Assembly (NCBI RefSeq): GCF_000009905.1 | Contig: NC_006177.1 | Coordinates: 3,048,595-3,112,594 of the forward strand | Reading direction: 5' to 3' | Length of the DNA stretch: 64,000 bases | Source: Symbiobacterium thermophilum IAM 14863 | Lineage (GTDB): Bacteria; Bacillota; Sulfobacillia; Symbiobacteriales; Symbiobacteriaceae | Shown: piece by piece, positions 58,315 to 64,000 of the stretch | Layout: every line of letters starts with the position of its first letter | Position numbering within the stretch: position 1 is the first letter of the stretch | Position numbers and translations under genes: made by a program | Notes under the pieces: model-generated | Databases searched by the model: none | The model's input: only the letters and a program-made list of their open reading frames with translations | What the model was told of the DNA's origin: nothing

Positions 58315-59196
58315 CTACTTGACCACCATGGTGCCGACGCCCTCGTCCGTGAAGATCTCCAACAGCAGGCTGTGGGGCACCCGGCCGTCGATGATGTGGA
58401 CCCGGTTGACGCCGCCCTCCAGGGCCGTCAGGCAGCACTGGAGTTTCGGGATCATCCCGCCCTGCAGTCTGCCCCGGGCGATCCAGGACTTGACCTCCTG
58501 CGCCGTCACCCGGCTCAGCAGGCTGGAGGGGTCATCCTTGTCGGCCCGGACCCCCTCCACGTCGGTGAGCAGCACCAGCTTCTCCGCCTTCATGGCCGCG
58601 GCGATGGCGCCGGCCACCGTGTCTGCGTTGATGTTATAGGGTTGCCCGCCGGGCCCCACCCCGATGGGGGCGATCACCGGCACGTAGCCGGCGGTGGTGA
58701 GCGTCGTCAGCACCTCGGTGTCCACCGCGGCCACGTCTCCCACAAAGCCCAGGTCCACCATCTCCCCGGTCTCCCGGGAGCGGTGCAGGTGCCTTGCGGC
58801 CCGGATGAGGCCGGCGTCCTGCCCCGAGAGGCCCACCGCCTTCACGCCCTGGGCGCACAGGTGGGTGACGATCTCCCGGTTCGTCTTGCCCACCAGCACC
58901 ATCTGAGCGATCTCCATGGTGGCCGCGTCGGTCACCCGCAGCCCGTCCACGAACTGGGGCTCGATGCCCATCCGCCGGGCCAACTCCGACACCTCCGGCC
59001 CGCCGCCGTGCACCACGATCGGGTGCATGCCCACGTACTTCATCAGGGCGATGTCCTGCATGACCGCGGCCTTCAGATCGGCGGCGGCCATCGCCGCCCC
59101 GCCGTACTTGATGACCACCGTCTTGCCCGAGAACTCGCGGATGTACGGCAGCGCCTCCGCCAGCACCGCCGCCTTGTCCAGCGCCTGCTGATCCAC
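58315..59196 (-). CDS. argB: acetylglutamate kinase
   Basis: Amino-acid kinase of 293 residues for the second step of arginine synthesis. TVVIKYGGAAM holds the catalytic Lys, VVHGGGPEVSEL the substrate glycine loop, NINADTVAGAIAAAM and LLTDVEGVRADK the nucleotide site. An N-terminal helix (about 20 residues) of the type seen in arginine-inhibited NAGKs precedes the core, so feedback inhibition is plausible. GTG start 6 nt after AGGAGGCG. Confidence 0.95.
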   Translation of the reverse strand: MDQQALDKAAVLAEALPYIREFSGKTVVIKYGGAAMAAADLKAAVMQDIALMKYVGMHPIVVHGGGPEVSELARRMGIEPQFVDGLRVTDAATMEIAQMVLVGKTNREIVTHLCAQGVKAVGLSGQDAGLIRAARHLHRSRETGEMVDLGFVGDVAAVDTEVLTTLTTAGYVPVIAPIGVGPGGQPYNINADTVAGAIAAAMKAEKLVLLTDVEGVRADKDDPSSLLSRVTAQEVKSWIARGRLQGGMIPKLQCCLTALEGGVNRVHIIDGRVPHSLLLEIFTDEGVGTMVVK

Positions 59197-59220
59197 GGAA
59201 CCCGCCTCCTGGGGTGTGAT

Positions 59221-59255
59221 TGCATAATTATACTTCAGTGTGCATGCATATTCAA
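59221..59255 (-). promoter_or_regulatory. argB promoter with two ARG-box-like sites
   Basis: Minus strand TTGAAT (59250-59255), 17-nt spacer, TATAAT (59227-59232). TGCATAATTATACTTCA and TGCATGCATATTCAA on plus resemble ArgR/AhrC boxes and cover both elements. Same layout as before argG. Confidence 0.78.
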
Positions 59256-60283
59256 GGGGAGCCGGCCGCCCTCACATGGGCAGCGGCTCCCTTCCCTGCA
59301 GGCCGTGGCCGGCCTCCTGCGCCTCGTACCGGGCCCGGTGCTGGCAGCGCTCGCAGATGTGAATGGTCCCCGCCCCCGGCGGGGCTCACCGCCTCGCCCG
59401 CCGTCGGATCGTCCCCGGCCCGGGCCGCAGCCGCCTGGGAAACGCCCTCGCCCGCGGGCGTGAACAACGGCTGGCCGGCCATCGCCTTCTCAATCTGTGC
59501 CAGGACGTCCACCCCCTCGTGGTACCGGAACAGCTTCAGCGCCGGATGCCTGGGGTCATCCAGCCGGAGCAGGACCCGGTTGCGTTTCACGCCCTCCACG
59601 GACCGAACCCGTTCCAGCGGAATCTGATCGACCGGCCCCTGGGCGCCGAGCAGCCAGAGGATCCGGTCGCTCAGCACGACGGTCGTGCCGGCGAAAATGC
59701 GGTCCTGGAACCAGACGAGCACCGGCAGTCCGAACAGGGGCCACGGGTGGTTGAGCCACAGGCTGAGCAGCGGCAGGACAGTGAGCAGGGCGAGGTAAGC
59801 CGCCCCACGGCCCCGGACCGCCGACCGCTCCGCGAGCGGCACGGCCAGCAGCGCCTCCCGCACGGTGCGGGGGGCTTCCCCGGGCGGAGCGGCCCTGGCT
59901 TGCTCGGCCGCCCGCAGAACGGCCTCCCGAAACTCCGGCGGGGTGACCAGCGACAGCCGCCGCACCTCCCGGCCGTCGTTCCAGCGGACCTGCCATCCGG
60001 TCCGGAGCGGCTTCACCTCGGCGGCGGCCAGGGGAATCGCTTCCCAGCCAAACGCACGGGCCACGCGGAGAACCGAGCCGGTCAGCATGGTGGGCCGGTT
60101 GCGCCTGTCCCCCACCCAGGTGACGATCACCATGGACGACACGACCTGGAAGTAGTTCATGACCTGATGGAGCTCGATCTCTCCCCCGCCCGCCAACCAC
60201 TGCAAAGCGTACACCAGGACCAGCAGCAGGGCCGCTCCGGCCACGGTCCACCTCTGCCATGATCCGGCACGGACGACCTGCAT
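59252..60283 (-). CDS. membrane protein with PH-like segment, possible 3' frameshift
   Basis: Unassigned 343-residue protein. Hydrophobic helices at 13-32 (TVAGAALLLVLVYALQWLAG), 45-60 and 165-195 (LALLTVLPLLSLWLNHPW). The region TVVLSDRILWLLGAQG and LERVRSVEGVKRNRVLLRL resembles a bacterial PH-like fold. The annotated C-terminus after GEAVSPAGGG is Arg/Pro-rich junk-like sequence and runs into the argB promoter. Deleting one G from the G5 run at 59373-59377 would instead give SPAGAGTIHICERCQHRARY, a CxxC knuckle, and a stop at 59272. ATG 60283 follows GGGAGGGG. Confidence 0.65.
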   Translation of the reverse strand: MQVVRAGSWQRWTVAGAALLLVLVYALQWLAGGGEIELHQVMNYFQVVSSMVIVTWVGDRRNRPTMLTGSVLRVARAFGWEAIPLAAAEVKPLRTGWQVRWNDGREVRRLSLVTPPEFREAVLRAAEQARAAPPGEAPRTVREALLAVPLAERSAVRGRGAAYLALLTVLPLLSLWLNHPWPLFGLPVLVWFQDRIFAGTTVVLSDRILWLLGAQGPVDQIPLERVRSVEGVKRNRVLLRLDDPRHPALKLFRYHEGVDVLAQIEKAMAGQPLFTPAGEGVSQAAAARAGDDPTAGEAVSPAGGGDHSHLRALPAPGPVRGAGGRPRPAGKGAAAHVRAAGSP

Positions 60284-60306
60284 CGGCAACCCCTCCCGTG
60301 CCGCCT

Positions 60307-60768
60307 CTACTGCTGCACCGCCCGCCGCGGGATGGGCGGCGGGAGCCGGCGCCGGCGGCGCGGCTGGAACCCAAGCACACGGGCCACCTGGGGCAGGTTC
60401 CGGCGGCCCCAGCCGCCGCAGCGGCCGGGATCCGTCAGGTCCACCCACTCCAAGGCGCCGATGGAGTCGTTGGTCGCAGGATCGGTTCCCACCTGCGGGC
60501 GTCCCTTCGTAATCCAGCACCGGAAGAAGTAGCGCACGTAATCCCGGCCGGGAGGAGCCTCCTTCAGGACCATGGGCCCCACCTCGACCTCCACGGAGCA
60601 CTCCTCCATGAGTTCCCGCTTCAGCGCCTCTTCCAGCGTCTCACCCGGCTCCAGCGTGCCGCCGGGAAAGTTCCAGTACCAGGCGTTCTCCTCAGGGTAG
60701 TAATACCGGACCAGCAGCAGGCGGCCGTTTTCCACGATGAGGGCGTACGCTTTCTGACGCTTCCTCAC
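60307..60768 (-). CDS. Nudix hydrolase
   Basis: Nudix protein of 153 residues. The box GGTLEPGETLEEALKREL then MEECSVEV keeps all catalytic Glu residues, with Ser in place of the usual Gly after EE. KAYALIVENGRLLLVRYYY is the first strand. The C-terminus is basic and Pro-rich (FQPRRRRRLPPPIPRR), possibly disordered. GTG 60768 is preceded by GGGGGGAGA. It ends 24 nt before the PH-like membrane protein gene and may be cotranscribed with it. Confidence 0.82.
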   Translation of the reverse strand: MRKRQKAYALIVENGRLLLVRYYYPEENAWYWNFPGGTLEPGETLEEALKRELMEECSVEVEVGPMVLKEAPPGRDYVRYFFRCWITKGRPQVGTDPATNDSIGALEWVDLTDPGRCGGWGRRNLPQVARVLGFQPRRRRRLPPPIPRRAVQQ

Positions 60769-61059
60769 GCTCTCTCCCCCCCGCTTCGCCGATTCTGTAT
60801 TATTTCGGCCAAGGGGTATCTCTTCCTTCCCGCCCATGGTCGCTTATAGGTAGAAAGTATACACTGAAACAGGTCGGACCATTTTCGGGCCGTAGACCAA
60901 GGGGGACTGTGGCGGCGCGGCGAAATACTTCTGTGACAATAAACTGATACCACCATACGGCAGTTCGCTCCCGGTACGGTGGGCTCCGGGATCGCTTCGC
61001 CTGCCCGGGTGCCCCATCGGATGGGTCCGTGAGTGCACCGCTTGGAAGGGGGTGGGCGG

Positions 61060-62019
61060 ATGCGCTCGACGATCCCGCAAGCCAAGCCGTCGTCCCACCA
61101 GGGTCAGGATCCGTTTGCGCAGCTCGTGGGGCGTGACCCCGCCTGGCTCAGCGCTCTCGAGCGCGCGCGTCGGGCTGCCCGGACTTCGGCGACGGTGCTC
61201 ATTACCGGCGAGACCGGCACAGGCAAGGAGCTGGTCGCCCGCGCTCTCCACGCGGCCAGCGACCGGGCAAGAGGACCGTTCATCGCCATCAACGCCGGCA
61301 CGCTGCTGCCGGATCTGCTGGCCAGCGAGCTCTTTGGCTACGAGCCGGGCATGTTCACGGGCGGCAATCCCAGAGGGCACACCGGGCTGATCCAGTCGGC
61401 CGACGGCGGCACACTGTTCCTGGACGAGGTGAGCGAACTGCCCTACGAGGCCCAGGTGGCCCTGCTCCGCACGCTGCAGGAGGGAGAGGTGGTGCGCGTG
61501 GGCGGCCACCGGCCGATCCCGGTGGACGTGCGGATCGTGGCCGCCACCAACCGCGATCTCCGCGAGATGGTCCGGCAGGGCAGGTTCCGGCAGGACCTGT
61601 TCTACCGGCTGAGCGTGATTCCGGTCCATCTGCCGCCGCTGCGGGAGCGGCCCCGGGACATCATCCCCCTGATCGTCCACGGGTACCATCGCCTGAACCG
61701 GGGGGTACCCCGCCTGCCCCTCAGCTCCTGGAGGCGGCTGCTCAGGTACGACTGGCCGGGGAACGTGCGGGAGTTGCTCAACCTGGTGCAGCTGGCCGTC
61801 ACCCTTGACGAGGACCCGGCGGCGCTGCTGCCGCTCCCGCCGCTGCCGCTTTCACAGGCCGAGCCCGGCCCCGCGGGTGAGGAGGCGGCCATCCGGGCGG
61901 CGCTGGACGCCTGCGGCGGCAATGCCTCGGCCGCTGCCCGCAGGCTCGGGATGAGCCGCTCGACCCTCTACCGGAAGCTGGAGCTGTACGGCATCCGGCT
62001 GAAGCGACAAGTGGAATGA
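61060..62019 (+). CDS. sigma-54 enhancer-binding activator without sensor domain
   Basis: AAA+ activator of 319 residues. Walker A is GETGTGKELVARAL, Walker B GGTLFLDEVSEL, sensor regions AATNRDLREM and FYRLSVIPVHLPPLRERPRD. The sigma-54 contact loop, normally GAFTGA, reads GMFTGG. There is only about a 25-residue N-terminus, so no receiver, PAS or GAF sensor, as in PspF. A Fis-type HTH ends the protein (ASAAARRLGMSRSTLYRKL). It sits 142 nt upstream of aor, with UAS and sigma-54 promoter between. ATG 61060 follows GGAAGGGGGTG. Confidence 0.93.
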   Translation: MRSTIPQAKPSSHQGQDPFAQLVGRDPAWLSALERARRAARTSATVLITGETGTGKELVARALHAASDRARGPFIAINAGTLLPDLLASELFGYEPGMFTGGNPRGHTGLIQSADGGTLFLDEVSELPYEAQVALLRTLQEGEVVRVGGHRPIPVDVRIVAATNRDLREMVRQGRFRQDLFYRLSVIPVHLPPLRERPRDIIPLIVHGYHRLNRGVPRLPLSSWRRLLRYDWPGNVRELLNLVQLAVTLDEDPAALLPLPPLPLSQAEPGPAGEEAAIRAALDACGGNASAAARRLGMSRSTLYRKLELYGIRLKRQVE

Positions 62020-62059
62020 GACAGGTGTCCCGGACAGGTGTCCCGCGCGGGACACCTGT
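62020..62059. repeat. direct and inverted repeats forming a UAS / terminator
   Basis: GACAGGTGTCCCG occurs twice in tandem (62020-62032, 62033-62045) and once inverted (to 62059). The second copy and the inverted one make a 26-bp palindrome containing TGT-N10-ACA (62039-62054), centred near -76 from the sigma-54 start. It also starts right after the activator stop and could terminate it. Confidence 0.75.
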
Positions 62060-62095
62060 TTGCTGTATTCGACCGCCCCGGACCCGGTCTTTCCG

Positions 62096-62112
62096 TTGGC
62101 ACGAAATTTGCA
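62096..62112 (+). promoter_or_regulatory. sigma-54 promoter of aor
   Basis: TTGGCACG-AAAT-TTGCA matches the -24/-12 consensus (TGGCACG-N4-TTGCA) exactly, with GG and GC separated by 10 nt. Transcription should start near 62122, 40 nt before the aor ATG. Confidence 0.92.
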
Positions 62113-62161
62113 AGAAGTTATTGCCGGCATCTCGAAATTCCATGGGGTGGAGGGACTGCCG

Positions 62162-63973
62162 ATGACATTAGGTGGCTACGCGAACCGCATCGCACGCATC
62201 AACCTGACCAGCCTCACGGTCGAGTACGACCAGGTCCCGAAGGAGCTGCTCCGCAAGTACATCGGCGCGCGCGGGCTGGGCGTGAAGTTCGTGTTCGATA
62301 ACGGGCCCAAGGTCGACCCGCTCTCGCCGGACAACCTGATGGCTGTGATGATCGGGCCCTGCACCGGTTCCGCGGTTCCCATGTCGGGCCGCCTGGCCAT
62401 CGTGACCAAGTCCCCGCTGACGGGCACCATCACCGACTCGCACATGGGCGGCTTCACCGCGGCCCGGCTGCGCTGGGCGGGCTTCGACGGGCTGCTGATC
62501 AAGGGCCGGGCGTGGCGGCCGGTCTACCTGGTGGTGGAAAACGGCACGGTCCGGATCGAGGACGCCTCCCACCTCTGGGGCCTGGGCGTCCGGGCCACGG
62601 TGCGGGCCCTGCAGGAGAAGTACGGCAGGGAGAACACCTCCGTCATGGCCATCGGCCCCGCGGGCGAGCGGCTGGTGCGCTTCGCCGGCTGGCTGAACGA
62701 GCATGACCGGGCCTCCGGCCGGGGCGGCACCGGTGCCGTCGGCGGCTCCAAGAACCTGAAGGCCATCGTGATCATCGGCGACCGCTCCGGCCAGCCCCAG
62801 CCGCTGCCCGAGCGGAAGGAGGCCTTCCAGGAGGCCGTGCGCATGGGCCAGAAGGCGATCATGGCCGCCGCGCTCACGGCGCCCAACAAGGGCGGTCTGT
62901 CGCTGTACGGCACCAACGTGTTGATGAACATCCTCAACGAGGCCGGCTCCCTGCCCACTCGCAACGCGAAGGAGAGCCACTTCGAGCACGGGGAGGCCAT
63001 CAGCGGCGAGGCCTTCCGGGAGTTCAACCTCGCCTCCGAGCCGGTCTGCCACGCCTGCCCGGTGCACTGCAAGAAGGAGGTCGAGGTCAAGGAGGGCCGC
63101 TGGAAGGCGAAGACCGAGTCCATGGAGTACGAGACCGCCTGGGCCCTGGGCGCGCTGTGCGGGCTGGGCGATCGCGAGCCGCTCGTCTACATGCTCGATC
63201 AGTGCAACGACTACGGCCTCGACACCATCGAGATGGGCGTGACCCTCGCCATGGCCATGGAGGCTTCCGAGAAGGGGCTGACGCCGGAAGTCATCAACTG
63301 GGGCGACGCGGAGAAGATGTCGGAGCTGATCCGCAAGACCGCCTACCGCGAGGGCTTCGGCGACATCCTGGCCAACGGCGCGTACGGCGCCGCCTGCCTG
63401 CTGGGCGACCCCGACATCGCGCTGTCCGTCAAGGGCCAGGCCATTCCGGCCTACGACCCGCGCGGCGTGCAGGGCATCGGCCTGGGCTACGCGACCTCCA
63501 ACCGGGGCGCCTGCCACCTGCGGGGTTACACCATCGCCTCGGAGATCGCGGGCATCCCGTTCCCCACCGACCGCACGGTCACCGAGGGCAAGGCCGAGCT
63601 GCTGAAGACCTTCCAGGACCTGTTCGGCTTCCTGGATTCCATGGACGTGTGCAAGTTCGCCAGCTTCGCGCAGGGCGCCGAGGAGTTCTCGGCCCAGGTG
63701 CGGGCCCTGACGGGCTTCGACGACATCACGCCCGAGGAGGCCATGCGCATCGGCGAGCGGGTCTACAACCTCGAGCGCCACTACAACAACCTGAACGGTT
63801 TCACCGGCAAGGACGACACGCTGCCCAAGCGGTTCTTCACCGAGCCCGCCACCCACAACTCGGCCGGCATGCTGTCCCAGCTGCCCGTGATGCTGGAGGA
63901 GTACTACCGGCTGCGGGGCTGGAAGGATGGCGTGGTGCCGGAAGAGAAGCTGAAGGAACTGGAGATCATCTAG
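62162..63973 (+). CDS. aor: aldehyde:ferredoxin oxidoreductase (tungsten enzyme)
   Basis: AOR-family tungstopterin enzyme of 603 residues oxidising aldehydes to acids with ferredoxin, or the reverse. Start YANRIARINLTSLTVEYDQV is typical, as are YIGARGLGVKFV, GRLAIVTKSPLTGTITDSHM and ENTSVMAIGPAGE. The 4Fe-4S ligands are in CHACPVHCKKEVE (CxxCxxxC) plus a later Cys (probably DVCKF). ATG 62162 lies 7 nt after GGAGGG. Aldehydes from amino-acid fermentation are the likely substrates, in keeping with tpl and grd nearby. Confidence 0.94.
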   Translation: MTLGGYANRIARINLTSLTVEYDQVPKELLRKYIGARGLGVKFVFDNGPKVDPLSPDNLMAVMIGPCTGSAVPMSGRLAIVTKSPLTGTITDSHMGGFTAARLRWAGFDGLLIKGRAWRPVYLVVENGTVRIEDASHLWGLGVRATVRALQEKYGRENTSVMAIGPAGERLVRFAGWLNEHDRASGRGGTGAVGGSKNLKAIVIIGDRSGQPQPLPERKEAFQEAVRMGQKAIMAAALTAPNKGGLSLYGTNVLMNILNEAGSLPTRNAKESHFEHGEAISGEAFREFNLASEPVCHACPVHCKKEVEVKEGRWKAKTESMEYETAWALGALCGLGDREPLVYMLDQCNDYGLDTIEMGVTLAMAMEASEKGLTPEVINWGDAEKMSELIRKTAYREGFGDILANGAYGAACLLGDPDIALSVKGQAIPAYDPRGVQGIGLGYATSNRGACHLRGYTIASEIAGIPFPTDRTVTEGKAELLKTFQDLFGFLDSMDVCKFASFAQGAEEFSAQVRALTGFDDITPEEAMRIGERVYNLERHYNNLNGFTGKDDTLPKRFFTEPATHNSAGMLSQLPVMLEEYYRLRGWKDGVVPEEKLKELEII

Positions 63974-64000
63974 GTGGTTGTGAAGCTGTTCGGCAACCTC
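63974..64000 (+). CDS. MoaD/ThiS-like protein, start only
   Basis: GTG directly after the aor stop, with GGAG 9 nt before it. The nine visible codons VVKLFGNL are typical of MoaD-like sulfur carriers (VKLFGxLR). AOR genes are often followed by a moaD. Only the start lies in the window. Confidence 0.5.

Overview
The window is GC-rich (mostly G/C third positions), densely packed and almost entirely protein-coding. It combines Gram-positive traits: strong Shine-Dalgarno sequences, GTG/TTG starts, B. subtilis-type pur, PerR/PfeT and NfeD-flotillin modules, selenoprotein glycine reductase, and a tyrosine phenol-lyase of the 458-residue Symbiobacterium type. The best guess is Symbiobacterium thermophilum or a close relative (a thermophilic, high-GC clostridial-grade Firmicute). 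No rRNA, tRNA, CRISPR array, IS element or prophage was seen.

Layout: (1) 1-3886, the 5' part of a giant secreted alpha-2-macroglobulin-like protein. (2) 4075-11933, a complete his operon on the minus strand, hisZ-G-D-B-H-A-F-IE-C, with a promoter upstream and a hairpin terminator. (3) 12057-21640, an RRM RNA-binding protein, a CPA2 antiporter, tyrosine phenol-lyase, a YerC-like repressor, a SIMPL protein, an alpha/beta hydrolase and a GGDEF-EAL protein. (4) 21731-34731, a twelve-gene purine operon, purB-(55-aa membrane protein)-(degenerate PurC)-purC-Q-L-F-M-N-nudix-H-D, lacking purS. Upstream of it is an AzgA-type purine permease behind a ykkC-family riboswitch that best fits the PRPP/ppGpp subtype. 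(5) 36753-39063, a PdxK/ThiD kinase and an unassigned radical SAM protein. (6) 39259-47650, a glycine reductase operon, tandem glycine riboswitch-trxB-trxA-grdE-grdA-grdB-grdCD-DMT transporter, with two in-frame UGA selenocysteine codons and a natural GrdC-GrdD fusion. (7) 48439-59196, argG and argBD behind promoters overlapped by ARG-box-like sites, separated by a PerR/PfeT metal-efflux module, a VOC-DinB fusion, NfeD-flotillin and an alpha/beta hydrolase split from its membrane anchor. (8) 60307-64000, a nudix protein, then an enhancer-binding protein without a sensor domain, a palindromic UAS and a near-perfect sigma-54 promoter driving an aldehyde:ferredoxin oxidoreductase and a MoaD-like start.

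Functionally the region mixes amino-acid and purine anabolism with Stickland-type glycine reduction and tungsto-enzyme chemistry. Regulation is mostly cis-acting: two riboswitches with competing terminators, ARG boxes, 7-1-7 PerR/Fur-type boxes and one sigma-54 enhancer system. The points most worth following up are the ykkC-2-type switch on the purine permease, the degenerate PurC paralogue with missing PurS, the sigma-54/AOR unit whose activator has a changed GAFTGA loop, and the fusions in the glycine reductase operon.
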